Source: Oncomelania hupensis
Taxonomy: Eukaryota > Mollusca > Gastropoda > Littorinimorpha > Pomatiopsidae
DNA: 64,000 bases
Assembly (NCBI GenBank): GCA_036898135.1
Contig: CM072519.1
Location: 37,801,166 to 37,865,165, forward strand
Reading direction: 5' to 3'
Shown here: piece by piece, positions 1 to 11,521 of the stretch
Numbering within the stretch: the stretch's first letter is position 1
Layout: the number at the start of each line of letters is the position of its first letter
The notes under the pieces: model-generated
The model's database searches: none
What the model was told of the DNA's origin: nothing
Seen by the model: only the letters and a program-made list of their open reading frames with translations
Position numbers and translations under genes: made by a program

Positions 1-7
1 GAAGAAG

Positions 8-45
8 ACGATGATGATGATGACGATGTTGATGACGATGATGAC

Positions 46-92
<47 letters not shown>

Positions 93-93
93 C

Positions 94-146
<53 letters not shown>
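8..146 (+). repeat. (GAT)n microsatellite
   Basis: This is a near-perfect GAT array with a few GAC interruptions at its start, cut by the window edge. Confidence 0.95.
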
Positions 147-147
<1 letters not shown>

Positions 148-266
148 GAGATAACAAAAAGAGGACGATGATAAAAGAATTACTAAATCATGTTGGTCTA
201 GGTTTTGATTTTAACTCGCTATGCACATTGGACTGAATGCCTATTATTTTATTTGTAATACAATTA

Positions 267-1410
267 CAGTGATGTCCCGAGGCCTCGGACATCGGTCACG
301 GTCCGATTCGTTTAGAAAATGACCGAATGCAAACACATGTGTCCCGTCAAATGTCCGATTCTATTGCGAAATTAGCGGTCATTGTCCGATAGTATTATGA
401 CTAGAGCGGTCACTGCATGAAACATCTGTACAAACTGGAGTGTCAAAGCCGTTAAAACGAGTTTGAATAGTGGACAATGCTAGACTATTATCACTCTTTA
501 GTACATTCCGTCGAACAACAAAAGGGCCGTAACTCTCGACACTTCTGAAAGGGAAATAACCGACACCATACTTCCTCTGCAACGATCTTACTACGCTCAA
601 AATGCCGCCGAAGAAAAAGCTTTGTGTTGCTAAAGGGCAGTCTGTTTTGAGCTTGTTTTTGAAGAAAAAGGAAGAGACAACTGTCTGTGACAAGTCTGCT
701 GATATTAAGCTTGCAGGGCCCTAGTGTAGCTATTGTGTGTCAAATATCTAGTCAGTGTGTGTGTGTGTGTACGTAAAAATAATCTGGCCAAACATTGCAT
801 TTAAAATAATAATACATTTTTAAACTGTTTACACAACAGAGTTTTTGTTTTACTTTATTCATATTTATTCTCAATCACTGTCTTCTAAAGAAGCACCATT
901 AATCGGTTCGTTTCAAAGCGTGTACAAAGACGAGCAACTAAAATGGTTCCAGGACTTAAAGATATTTCTTACAGAGACAGACTGGAATCATTATGTCTGC
1001 CAAGCCTAAAAGCCAGAAGAGTGAGAGGAGACCTAATACAAGCTTATAAAATTTTAAATAACATTGATGAATTAGATACTAACACATTTTTTGAACTAAA
1101 CAAATTTGATATAACAAGAAACTCTGTTAACAAATTATTTATTAAGCATAACCGTACTAATTTTCGAAAACATACTTTTAGTAATAGAGTTGCACCTCTA
1201 TGGAACAAACTTCCACAAAGTATTAAACAGGCAAAAACTTTAAACAGTTTCAAAAATCTTATTGATGAACAAGAAATTTTAAAATCTATAAAATATGATT
1301 TTGATAGTTGGGCGTCTTAAACCGGCTTATATCAGACCTGAAATATATGTGCTAAAGATGGGACATTAAATAAGCCGTGAGGCTTAATGATCACCATAAT
1401 CTAGTCCCTA

Positions 1411-1454
<44 letters not shown>

Positions 1455-1561
1455 GAATCTGAATTTCCTATTGCTTTTATGTAGTCAGGACATGATGTCC
1501 GATTAGTTTTATGATTTAGGACATTTTGTCCTATTGCCCTCTAATCCTAGGAACACCACTG
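267..1561 (+). mobile_element. hAT-like DNA transposon remnant with terminal inverted repeats
   Basis: The left end CAGTGATGTCCCGAGG and the inverted right end CAGTGGTGTTCCTAGG match with few differences. CAATTA at 261-266 and 1562-1567 is a perfect 6-bp duplication. Subterminal GTCCGAT repeats (near 296-390) and GGACATGATGTCC (1490-1502) recur in the element at 21555-22715. A short frame at 601-723 (MPPKKKLCVAKGQSVLSLFL) could be the N-terminus of a lost transposase. A LINE fragment is inserted at about 905-1456. Confidence 0.75.
905..1456 (+). pseudogene. CR1/Jockey-like LINE, C-terminal RT fragment with (ACT)n tail
   Basis: The frame from about 912 reads FVSKRVQRRATKMVPGLKD, then YRDRLESLCLPSLKARRVRGDLIQAYKILN. 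It goes on to FRKHTFSNRVAPLWNKLPQSIKQAKTLNSFKNLID and stops at 1320. This is the conserved tail of CR1/Jockey-group reverse transcriptases, downstream of the catalytic domain, so the copy is strongly 5'-truncated. About 90 bp of 3' UTR follows, then a (ACT)n array at 1409-1456. It interrupts the hAT-like element at 267-1561. Confidence 0.8.
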
Positions 1562-1567
1562 CAATTA

Positions 1568-2572
1568 TTTATGATTGATTTATTTCATCCATAAGCCAAA
1601 GAATACACATTGTAACGATCTAGTAGCATACACAATTAAACTGTTTTACGTTTTTCCGCCCTGATTCAGATTTTCACATTGGGATTACATTAAATTCAAA
1701 TTAATTTAGAACATGAGGAGAAGGAGGAGGAGGGTGAAGAGGAGGAAGATGAAAAAAATGAATAAATAATGGTTATCTTATTTTTTTAAATTTAATTCGC
1801 AGTGCATATTGGACCCTGCCCATATAAAGAATAACGTTAAACCGAACACTTTAATGAAAGCTAGTGACATACACAGTGAATGAAAATGGTTACGTTTTTT
1901 AATGTTTATTCAGGAAAGAAATTTGGATTAAATTAAATTCAGAAGAATAATTTAGTATATCATTTGGAAGACTATATAGCTTGATTAGTTCAGCTTGCAT
2001 AATTATTATAATAATTGATATATGAAGATGCAAGGCGAAACGCAGGGACCTAGGAGTGGCCTAGTTGATGAAGTCGTATGAAGTGAATATGAGAGTGCAA
2101 TTAATAGAAATGTATACATGCACATTATTTACCTTCACTTAGTGCAAGGAGATGACTAACGCAAGCGAAGTATGAGTGTCTACTCTGCTTTTATAACAGC
2201 TTTTTTTAAATGGGAAATAATATAGTTATATGTACGATTGTAATATCTGGGTTGGACGACGAGCGATGACTTACGAGGGGACTAATACAGTGCGAAAGAC
2301 TGGAAATTTGTGCTGTCTGCGTGTGTGACAGTTTTTAATGATGGCGGATCATCTCGGTGTCAAGGGCGAGCTACCCACAGCCATTTAATAGAATAATAAA
2401 CCATCTGAAGGAGAGTCTCCATGAATATACGATGAAGAAAGGTGTTTGAGTTTGAAGGAGTATATATTTGTGCGGGGCGGAGGGAAGTAGGGGGGGGGGG
2501 AGGATGTTTGGTGGGTGAATGGAGAGCAGTGAGTTGTGTGTGTGTGTGATGTGTGTGTGTGTGTGTGTAAAG
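1568..2572. other. No gene seen
   Basis: A/T-rich sequence with a purine-rich patch (1715-1765) and a (TG)n run at 2533-2568. Overlapping frames on the minus strand only translate the TG repeat. Confidence 0.6.
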
Positions 2573-2577
2573 GAGGG

Positions 2578-3145
2578 TGTTACACAATTATTTATCAATA
2601 GTTTATTCAGCCTCGATGTTTGAATCTTGAAAAGTGTAACGAATTCGTTTATCCACGCAGCCTGTTCACTCAGTAACAAGGCAGGAGTTGTTGTATAAAG
2701 TTTTCCAACTTTATTCAGCAAACATCAACAGCTGCATACAAGATCGCTTTCCGAAAATCACTACAACAATCACCCTCAAAACTCATTATAAATCACTCCT
2801 AAAAGCAGACAGTGCATTATTTATATAGCCTCTCTGCAATCGAGAAAAAGTTCGAAAATTTCAACATGACGCAATAACACCCAATCAAAATAAAACCCCT
2901 CGCCAGAACTATGCACTGTCTTATGTCTTTAGGTTAGGAGAATTGCTTAGCTATTACTAGATCTTTCTGGAAGCTTCGGTCGATAATAACCAAGTAATTC
3001 CAGAAAATTCTCAACAATATCGACCGACGAAAATTATTAACATTATACTAAGCTTCTTCTAGCAACAACTCAAAATCAAATCAAAGGTAACTACACTCTG
3101 TTATTGCAAGTGATAGGATCTACCGTGCGCGTCTCAATCGTAACA
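2578..3145 (-). repeat. LTR (3' LTR of the gag remnant)
   Basis: This 568-bp LTR begins TGTTACACAATT and ends CTCAATCGTAACA on the plus strand. It shares long blocks with 4250-4804, 8424-9248 and the reverse of 37959-38477, such as the CTTTATTCAGCAAACATCAA block. Confidence 0.85.
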
Positions 3146-3289
3146 TTACACCCTACACAAGAAAACTTTTACTTAATTTTTGTCAACAATATTGAGACGC
3201 AATCCACAAAGTCCAGAATTAAAACCTATTTCAGTCTGTCTGGATACTGTCAATTTTATTTCATCAGTTCGTCCGTTACGGTTGTCATT

Positions 3290-4000
3290 GGCCCAGGGTC
3301 AAAGACAGTGAGCTCGTAGACTTTCCTGGAGTCAGTGAACCTATTGGTTCCTCCACCCACTTATGTAGATATGACGATAGGCGCTCCACAAACTGCTTTG
3401 GCATCTCGTCTGATAGAGGCCGGCATTCACGGAAGCGTTTACGGTAGCCCTTCTCTGTAAAGCTGTAGCACTGCAATAGGGCCTCTTTCAAAACGTCGTA
3501 GTCTTTGGCGTCAGCGTTTGACAGTCTGGTGTAGACATCGAGTGCTTGCACCGTCAGAAGTGCACCGAGTCCAATCGCCCAGTCTTGAGTTCGCCAGTTA
3601 GAGCTTTCAGCGAACATTTTAAATCTCGCCAGATAACTGTCATCTGATCGTTCCTGTCGACGAACGCTGGCAATTTTGGAGCCTTGTGGTCGCTGATAAC
3701 GTGTGGCGCATGCTGATTATTTTAGATACGCGCCAACTCTAGCTGGTACTGACGCTCAGCTTCTAATCGTCTCTCTTCCATTTCGTCACGCCGACGCTGC
3801 ACTTGTAATTCTCTTTCTTCACGCCGACGCTGCCCTTCTAAATCCCTTTCTTCACGTCGACATCGCTCTTCTCTTTCTTGACGCTGCTCCTGCTAGTATC
3901 CTTCTTGTATTCTTTCCTGAGACTTGACGTACTCCGTCAGCTGCTTGCCTTTTAGATTCAGTTCAAGTCATTTCTGCAAGAAGTCATCCATCTTGATACT
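3290..4000 (-). pseudogene. LTR retrotransposon gag remnant (coiled coil plus SCAN-like domain)
   Basis: Read from about 4000 downward, the frame starts MDDFLQK, hits stops, and passes through a strongly charged coiled coil with repeated RRREERELQ-type blocks, ending LELARI and a stop. A second part (3617-3285) reads NWRTQDWAIGLGALLTVQALDVYTRL, YDVLKEALLQCY, YRKRFRECRPLSDEMPKQFVERLSSYLHKWVE. That matches the gag fold of Ty3/Gypsy-type elements from which vertebrate SCAN domains are thought to derive. At least three stops and the abrupt end after WVE show it is dead. The zinc knuckle and all of pol are missing. Confidence 0.72.
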
Positions 4001-4249
4001 TTTCTGGAAATTTCTTGACCATGCTGCACCTTTCTAGACTTCTAGAACAGCACGCTTTCTACAGTAGCGCTGATGCTTGTCTGTAGTCGCCTTCGTTGAC
4101 GCAGGCCCCGCTGTCCTCGTCGTATGCGATGCTGCACCACGCTGGTGTTCATGTATACGCTCCTGTGCTGAAGCAGACGCGACGTCCTTTCGTCGCTCTG
4201 TAATACTGGCGATGTAGTTCCGAGACTGTCCCTCGACGTGAACTTGCGG

Positions 4250-4804
4250 CGAGATCAATAGTTGATTCAACCCCGATACTTGAATCTTGTTAAGTGTAAC
4301 TCGAATTCGTTTATGCACGCAACCTGTTCACTTACCAACAAGGCAGGAGTCGTCGTATAAAGTTTTCCAACTTTATTCAGCAAACATCAACAGCTGCATA
4401 CATCGCTTTCCGAAAATCACTACAACAACCATCCTCAAAAATCAAAATAAATCACTCCCACAAGCAGACAGTGCATTACTTATATAGTGTCTTTGCAATC
4501 GAGAAAAAGTGCGAAAATCCCAGCATGACGCAATAACAACCAATCAAAATAAAACTTGTTACCGGAACTATGCACTGTCTTATGTCATTAGGTTAAGAGA
4601 ATCGCTTAGCTATTACTAGATCTATCTGGAAGCTTCGGTCAATAATAACCAAGTAATTCCAGAAATTTCTCAACAATTTAGACCGACGAAAATTATCAAT
4701 ATTATACAAAGCTTCTTCTACCAACAACGCAAAATCAAATCGAAAGTAAATACACTCTGTTATTGTATGTTTAGCAATAAACCGTGCGCGTCTCAATTGT
4801 AACC
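4250..4804 (-). repeat. LTR (5' LTR of the gag remnant)
   Basis: This is a direct repeat of 2578-3145 with many substitutions. The first dozen bases expected at its internal border are absent, so the boundary near 4250 is approximate. Confidence 0.83.
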
Positions 4805-4809
4805 AAGGG

Positions 4810-5626
4810 GTATAACTTTTCTTCAGATTTTACATGTGAATCATAATCAATGATAAATCTCAGGCCTTAAAACAATTGCGTTCTTCTTCTTTGTTTATGC
4901 TGATTTGTCACAAGGAAAAAAATCAATGCAATGCATTTTCTTCAGACCATCTTTTCTTTCTGTACGTAAGTAGCCTAGATATGTTTGTCTAATCTAAACA
5001 CGAGTGCATAAATGTTTAAATGCACTGTACTAATCACGTTATCCATTATTCCATCAATTCATTCGTTCATCCATTCTTGGATACGTTCCATTCCTTTGTA
5101 AAGGCGAAACGAATTGTAAACTCAAAAATTCAGATACGGTAAAAACAGACTATTCCTTTAAATCTCCGTTCAAACATGAACCATTGCATCAAATTCAAAA
5201 GTCATTCGCAACACTATAAATATCTTTTGGGAGGTGTTTCGTTACTAGCGCTTGTTTTTCTGTTTGGGGTAGGCAGGGACTTAAACCTGTCAACGCCTGC
5301 CATGCTAACGTTGTTTAAAGGAGATGATGGTGAGCAGAAAGTTAGTGCATAGCCTAATGAAGGGGGGTGGAGGCGGGGAGAGAGAGAGAGGGGGGGGGGG
5401 AGAGAGAGAGAGAGGGAGAGAATGGCTTTTCCTCTATATTTGTAACTACTTTTTTCAGGGGAGGGAATCTAATGCTTTGTCACCCAAGTGGGTGAAATTC
5501 GAGTTGTCTTCTCTAAGAAAGCACAACAGTTGCAGCGCAGCGCCAGGCAGAGCATGACGATTAATCCATCCTAGCCGAAAGCTACCAACCCACTGTTTCC
5601 TACGCAAATATTCATCTTCTGACTAC
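4810..5626. other. No gene seen
   Basis: A/T-rich unique sequence with a G/GA-rich stretch at 5358-5421. Confidence 0.55.
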
Positions 5627-5631
5627 TATAT

Positions 5632-5705
<74 letters not shown>

Positions 5706-5757
5706 TTTTACTAATTCTTCTTCTTCGTCTTCTTCTTCTTCTTCTGCTGCTGCTGCT
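5627..5757 (+). repeat. (TAC)n followed by (TTC)n/(TGC)n microsatellites
   Basis: A TAC array (5627-5704) is followed after a short spacer by TTC and TGC repeats. Confidence 0.93.
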
Positions 5758-6059
5758 TATTTTGTACGTAAACTGTTTATTGTAAGGCAGTGAACCAAGT
5801 TGGGCAGTTTTCTTTTGCCACTAAACCATCATCATTGTCAACGAAGGATATATCTTGTGAGGGGAGGATCTTGTCACTAAAGCGCCTGTGTGACCGTTGA
5901 TAACATCTGGGGATTTAAACCTGCATCCGTGCATGTTTGTCCATGCCACGCCAACCGTTGTTTACAGGAGTCATTTAAATGAAGAGGTAGGACAACGAAG
6001 CTTCCTCCTTTCTTCTTTTGTTCGTTCGTTTTTCATTCAGTAGTTTAATAATTCTACCC

Positions 6060-6136
<77 letters not shown>

Positions 6137-6149
6137 TCTCTCTCTCTCA
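6060..6149 (+). repeat. (CT)n microsatellite
   Basis: About 45 CT units with one CACT interruption. Confidence 0.95.
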
Positions 6150-6773
6150 TATAATCTAATTTAAACGAAAGCAGTCCACTATCCTTTCAATAGTTTAATT
6201 TGCACATGTTGCTAAGAGAGATGCTGTCACTCGCACACAAGGAACGTGGGAGGTGAAGAGCGGATTGGAAAAGGACAGTAAAAAAAACCTCACAACACTT
6301 AATAATGGCAATACAATGTCGTAATTTCGTGGTGTACACAGCTCTCATGTAAAAATCTCTACGACTGAAGAGTGTTTCAGGTTGTAAAGGCATGTCATGA
6401 CGTGTGTAACGGATCGTATATGGTTAATCATCGTCAATTTACCATGATGTATGGACTGTCCAAAGTCCTCAACAGCCATCCGGCCCCTTCGTCCTGCCTC
6501 TTATTCAACTCCCCTCTCCTTCAAACTCCTCTCTCCACCAGTAGTCCCTCTCCGAAGTCTTTTCTTTGCCCTCCCCTCTGCACTCCATCACCAAGTCCTG
6601 GTTGTAGACTTAATTCGCATTGTTTGAAAATGAAAGAATAGAAAAGAGCTATATATTCCCAGATCCGAAGCATATAAGTCCACACTATGTCGCAAACGTA
6701 TTGAAATTATTTCCTTGCTCTCTCCTGTTTCCAGCTTTACATTGCCTCTCTTTGTCCTCACCCCTACCCACAC

Positions 6774-6775
<2 letters not shown>

Positions 6776-6831
<56 letters not shown>

Positions 6832-6862
6832 CCCCACACACACACACACACACACACACATC
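6776..6862 (+). repeat. Compound (CT)n(CA)n microsatellite
   Basis: A CT array is followed by CCCC and then a CA array. Open frames read through it are low complexity, not genes. Confidence 0.93.
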
Positions 6863-7150
6863 TCCAGTTCTACTTTCTTCCACTTTCTCCTGTTGAAAGC
6901 TTTTCCTCTCAACGTCTCATCGGTTGTAAGGCCTCCATGATTTATTCATGGAATCCAATACAATACAATAGAAAGAAATTCAACAGTTCTAGTCTTTGAG
7001 CGCTTAATTAAGCGTTTAATGGGATTTGCCGTTGTTGCCTTCCTTTTAATTTAGCTCCTGGCTAACTCAGGCGTTAATAAACAGTGTTCTAAACATGCAG
7101 GTGGGTTTACGTGAAGAATCAGAATCAGATCTAGTGTTTTGAGTTTGGTT

Positions 7151-7216
7151 GCGTGTGTGTGTGTGTGTGTGTGTGCGTGTGTGTGTGTGTGTGTGTGCGA
7201 GCGTGAGAGAGAGAGC
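7151..7216 (+). repeat. (GT)n with a short (GA)n microsatellite
   Basis: A GT array with GC interruptions is followed by GAGAGAGAG. Confidence 0.9.
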
Positions 7217-7534
7217 GAATTCATCATTCATTGGCTCGACCGCAGACCCTCTCAACACCTCTCTCTCTCCCCCACCCTCCCTGTGCAGCTCTCCTTGTTT
7301 AATCTACTCACAAGTTTCACTCTTTACATCAACCATAAAACTCGCTTCGTTCAGTCCAATTTTAGGTATTAATATCCTGTACTGCTTGCACTTAGTACCC
7401 ATCATCTGTTACTGACACATAGATTATAGTGTGGGTATTCAGTTTGTTGCCGGAAACTGTAGTACTATCGTTAGGGGGATATTTTAAAACAAAATATTGC
7501 TAAAGAACTATTTCACCTCCATCCTCCCCGCCCC

Positions 7535-7690
7535 CACCTGGAAGTGTCTCCCGGGAGACATTTTGGTGTCCCGGACTGTCCTCCGGAGGACCGACTTGTG
7601 ATAACTAATGGTCGTCCGGTGGACACGTCGGGATACCAAAGTGTCCCCCATGGAGACCAACTGGGATGTTCCCCACATACTGCATTTGTC
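7535..7690. repeat. Imperfect long-hairpin repeat (MITE-like), copy 1
   Basis: The left arm TTTTGGTGTCCCGGACTGTC pairs with the right arm GACACGTCGGGATACCAAAG around a core containing CGACTTGTGATAACTAATGG. A related copy lies at 14868-15010. Confidence 0.75.
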
Positions 7691-8094
7691 CCCCACCAAA
7701 CTCAAAAATCGTCCCCGTCCCGAAAGGGCTCCAAATTCTTTTTCACCCTTCCGACACCCCCATTCCCGTCTAAGCGTGATTCTGCATGAGAAGTGAGTTG
7801 CTTTATCTTTTTTTGTGGCTGTGTTTGCAATCGTTTTGCTGCTGTCGTTGTTGAAGGGTTTATTTATTGATTGTTTTATATTCTTGTGGAGGGGGTGCGT
7901 CTTTTTTTTATTTACTCCGTGTGTATAATTATGTGATGCTTCTGCAAAATATGGTCAAAAACTTGATTGTTCCCATGCGAATGATTCACTTTAAACTAAA
8001 AGGGCAAAGCCCATTGGAATCAAGGAACATCCTATGTTTAACATAAATGTGAGTGCCAAGAAAAAACAAAACGAATCGGTGTCATTAAAATTCA

Positions 8095-8415
8095 AAGTAA
8101 TACCGACTTTGATCTTTCGAGATCTATGATCAAGACCTTGAGATGACCTTGACCTCCGGCTCCACATACATTCATGTACTATCAAATAAACTACAGCAAA
8201 GGTTGTATTAGGCCCCCAACAAAAACGGTGACCATGGGATGACCTTGACCTTCAGTGATATTGACCTTGGGATGACCTTGACTTTCACGTGACCTCATGC
8301 TCATATATGATCATATAACTCAATGTTGTTGCATGCTATGGGTTAAATATGCAGTCATTCCACTTTACGATGAAAAAAAGACCTAAAATGACCTTGACCT
8401 TGAAGAGCAAAGCAA
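8095..8415 (+). repeat. Interspersed repeat rich in TGACCTTGACC motifs, left part
   Basis: TGACCTTGACC or close variants recur near 8143, 8241, 8273 and 8391. The repeat is interrupted by the solo LTR at 8424-9248 and resumes at about 9290. Confidence 0.6.
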
Positions 8416-8423
8416 AACGGAAC

Positions 8424-9248
8424 TGTTACACTCGATGTTGTTTTTTTATCAGTTCATTCAGCCCCGATGCTTGAAACCTGATAAAGTGTAACTCAGGTTC
8501 GTTTATCCACGCAGTCTGCTCACTCAGCAACAAGGCAAAGTCTTCGTATGTAGTTTTCCACTTTTATTCAGCATACATCAACACTGCATACAATCGCTTT
8601 TTCCACTCTCAACTTTTTACCTTCAACTCTCTCTTATTTTGTTGTTGTTGTTGTTGTTTTGTAGATTATAGTCACACGACACTTTCGCATATAGGTGACT
8701 ACTGGACCGATTTATACTGACACCAGCGGGCCAGTTGTTGGTAAAGGGGAAAATAATATGATCACACGTTGACCAATCCGGGATTCGAACCAGCGACCTT
8801 TCGGTTACTAGCAAGACGCGCTTACCAACTGAGCTACCCGGCCCCACTCTCTTATTTTGAAACAGTGCGGCACTTATATAGTCTCTACATACTCCAGAAC
8901 AAACGAGAATATCCCACATGAAACACCACAACCAATCAAAATTAATTTCATCATCACTGTCTCACGTCATACAACCTTATTTGGAATGGAAGCTTCCATG
9001 ATCCATGGTTACCACTAGAACCATCCATACGCTTCGATCGATAGTAAACAATTGACTCGAGAAAATTCTCAAATAATATCGACCAACTAAAATTATCAAC
9101 TTTATACAAAACTTCTTCTAATAACAACGCAAAATCAAATCAAAGAAAAATACACTCTTTTACTGCATGTGTTGCAAAATAAAACGAACAGATCTATCGC
9201 GCGCGTCACACACGCAAGCCTACCATTGCACGCGTCTCCAACGTAACA
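8424..9248 (-). mobile_element. Solo LTR of the same LTR retrotransposon family, interrupted by a SINE
   Basis: It begins TGTTACACTCGATG and ends CAACGTAACA, with perfect 5-bp flanks GGAAC at 8419-8423 and 9249-9253. Homology to the 2578 LTR is clear in the CATACATCAACACTGCATAC and AAAATTATCAACTTTATAC parts. The SINE at 8642-8846 inserted later. Confidence 0.88.
8642..8846 (-). mobile_element. tRNA-derived SINE with 13-bp target duplication
   Basis: The minus strand starts GGGGCCGGGTAGCTCAGTTGG and has the A-box TAGCTCAGTTGG and B-box GGTTCGAATCC, followed by a unique body and a (CAA)n tail at 8642-8656. CTCTCTTATTTTG occurs at 8629-8641 and again at 8847-8859. It is inserted in the solo LTR. 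Confidence 0.88.
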
Positions 9249-9289
9249 GGAACATATAAAAAAATTAAATTTATCACACTAATACAACA

Positions 9290-9640
9290 AGTTTGGACTT
9301 TATATATCTTATACTTTAGGGTCACAGAACTTCAAAGTACCTATTCTAACCGACTTTGACAGTGACCTTGACCTTGGAGTGGGGTTGACCAAATTTGAAA
9401 AAGTAAGTGTGTCTCGTTGATATCTATTATGATAACTATATCTAAAAAGGGAATTTTTTTTACTTACATTCTTTCACCCTGTGACAATGACCTTGGAGTG
9501 AAGTCATTCATTCACTGACCATTTATGAGGTCTTCTGGGGATACACCATTCTAGCAAGTTTGGTTTTGATAATTGAAATAGGTTCTGAGATATTAATCAA
9601 CTTGCAAGTTTTGCACAGACAGATGGCGGATGGACACATT
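9290..9640 (+). repeat. Interspersed repeat rich in TGACCTTGACC motifs, right part
   Basis: TGACCTTGACCTTGGAGTGG at about 9361 and TGACCTTGGAGTG at about 9488 repeat the motif of the left part. The text GAGATATTAATCAACTTGC and a following GCACAGACAGATGG stretch resemble common animal interspersed repeats. Confidence 0.5.
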
Positions 9641-9722
9641 TTCTTAAATGTCACTTTTGGACTATTTAAGACTCATCTCGCACAGATTTGCAAAAATCGT
9701 GATTTTTTTCTGGATTAGTACA

Positions 9723-11027
9723 TGGGAAAAAACACTTTGGTACATAGCCATCCCAGCAAGGTCCTCCTGAAAATAGTAATCAACAGGTTCAAACCCCAAG
9801 CTGAACAAATCATTGCGGAAGAACAAGGGCAGGGCGAAGTAACAATGAACAGATTTTCAACCTCAGAATAAGTTGCGAGAAATACCTACAGAACCAACAA
9901 CATCTATATCATGTGTTTGTAGATTTCAAGAAAGCGTTTGACAGAGTCTGGCATACAGCTCTGTGGGCAACTATGAGAGTGTACATCATAAGCAATAAAA
10001 TTATTGAAATCATCAAAAGCATGTATGACAAGAATACCAGTGCAGTCCTCCACAACAGCGCCATCGGGAACTGTTCAGACCAGCAATCGGTGTGCATCAA
10101 GGATTCCTACTCTCTCCAACACTCTTTAACATCTTCCTAGAGCGCATCATGTCAGATGTCTTTGCAGATTACGAAGGCACAGTCAGCATACGGGATAGAG
10201 CACTTCCCAACCTCCCTTTTGCGGATGACATTGATGGATTGGCTGGAGAGGAACAAGAACTTGAACAGCTGGTACAGAGGCTTGACACCACATCCAGAGC
10301 CTATGGAATGGAAATAAGTGCAGAGAAGACCATAATGATGACCAATCACAACAAAGGCATCAATATGGACATCAAAGTCCAAGGCCAATCCATCAACACA
10401 GTGCATAGCTTCAAATATTTAGGAGCCATTGTATCAGACAATGGGGCCCGACAGGAAGTCCTTCCCAGGGTTGCACAAACAACTGCTGCCCTAAGAAGGT
10501 TGAAACCCATTTGGAAAGGCAGGACCATCAGTCTACATTCCAAGGTAAGGCTGTTGCGCTCACTTGTCATCTCCATCTTACTATACGCCTGCGAAACAGG
10601 GACCCTCACAGCAGATCAACAACGAAGAATAAAAAGCAGAAAACTTCTGGACATTTCCTATATCCTGCACATCACCAACAATGAAGTCCGACAGATCATC
10701 ACACAAGCCATTGGACAACATGATGACATGCTCACAGTGATGAAGAAACATAAAACTCCCATGGTATGGCCACGTCACCAGAGCATCAGGCCTTGCAAAA
10801 CTCATCCCGCAAGGCACGGTGCAAGGAGGCAGAAGAAGAGGGAGACAGAAAAAGAGATGGGAGGACAACATTCAAGAATGGACTGGTTTGACACTGAACG
10901 AAGCCATGAGGGTTGCTGAGAACAAAGAAGAATGGAGTACGCTGGATCATCTGCGGCGCCCCAACAACCTTCGAGTTACGGGATAGGATAGGAAAGGATA
11001 GGATAGGATAAGATAGGATAGGATAGG
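9723..11027 (+). mobile_element. 5'-truncated RTE-like LINE copy, RT region
   Basis: Clear homology to the RT of the 11.5-kb copy begins near 9745 (SHPSKVLL region) and runs to an imperfect (GGATA)n tail at about 10979-11027. The frame is broken: EEQG has lost the AGF motif, and the GVRQG region near 10080 is frameshifted. FADD survives as LPFADDIDGLAGEE. The 8-bp repeat TTAGTACA at 9715-9722 and 11028-11035 may be the target duplication, which would put the 5' end at 9723. Confidence 0.85.
10092..10919 (+). pseudogene. RTE-like RT, C-terminal half remnant
   Basis: This 275-residue open frame holds FADDIDGLAGEEQELEQL, the YGMEISAEKT block, FKYLGAIVSDNG and the RRLKPIWKGR segment. It then loses frame in the C-terminal zone: RWYGHV becomes PMVWPRH, and the PKKRWEDN region is read out of frame as QKKRETEKEMGGQHSRMDW. 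It is a fossil rather than a working gene. The upstream RT portion, with VFVDFKKAFDRVWHTALWATM, sits in a different frame at 9913-10140. Confidence 0.8.
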
Positions 11028-11035
11028 TTAGTACA

Positions 11036-11509
11036 AAGACTCATCAGTGTGAGTCAAAAAAGTAGAAAATTACTACCACTCTTTATCCAGCAAGACCTTC
11101 TTGAAAAAAGGTATTAACCAATTTTATTGTCAAACTGCTAGGTATGGGCTCATTAAACTGTGGAAATATGTGACAGATTGCAATTGATTGATTGTTGCTT
11201 TAGGTCCAGCGGACTCTTCCGAGCCAAATCAGGACCGGGACAGATTGCAATTAACATTTTTGAAAATGATACTTAATGTGAAAAGTGCATGCCGACCTTC
11301 ATGGTTTTGGATGAACTTGGTTCTCTCCATGTTTTTTTTTTGTTTTTTTTTTTTTTTTAATCAGGTTGCTTTGTTTTGGGTGTAAATTGTGTATCGATGG
11401 CTGTAACGATTCCACTAACCCACACACTCACATGGACACTTTAATGTGTAGCAGAGAGAGGAATTGGTGGATGGGGTGAAGACAGGATAGATGACGATTT
11501 TAGAGTTGG
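11036..11509. other. No gene seen
   Basis: Unique sequence between two RTE copies, with a poly(T) run at 11332-11358. Confidence 0.55.
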
Positions 11510-11521
11510 GGAAGGGGAGAG

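Larger units (their letters stand above)
2578..4804 (-). mobile_element. LTR retrotransposon remnant (LTR - partial gag - LTR)
   Basis: The region 2578-3145 and the region about 4250-4804 are the same LTR in direct orientation. LTR ends are TGTTAC...GTAACA; the outer right end has mutated to GTAACC, and the inner border of the right LTR has lost its first bases. Flanks GAGGG (2573-2577) and AAGGG (4805-4809) are a likely 5-bp duplication with one change. Only about 1.1 kb of internal DNA remains and no protease, RT or integrase was seen. Two solo LTRs of the family occur at 8424 and 37959. Confidence 0.85.

Noticed and set aside
3703..3927. Plus-strand frame rich in HADAAL repeats
   Set aside because: It is the antisense of the charged coiled coil in the minus-strand gag remnant.
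8775..8846. tRNA gene on the minus strand
   Set aside because: A- and B-boxes are present, but the tail body, (CAA)n end and 13-bp target duplication mark a SINE.
10979..11027. Short-period direct repeats resembling a CRISPR or telomere-like array
   Set aside because: It is the (GGATA)n tail of a LINE, seen at every copy; there are no spacers and the host is a eukaryote.
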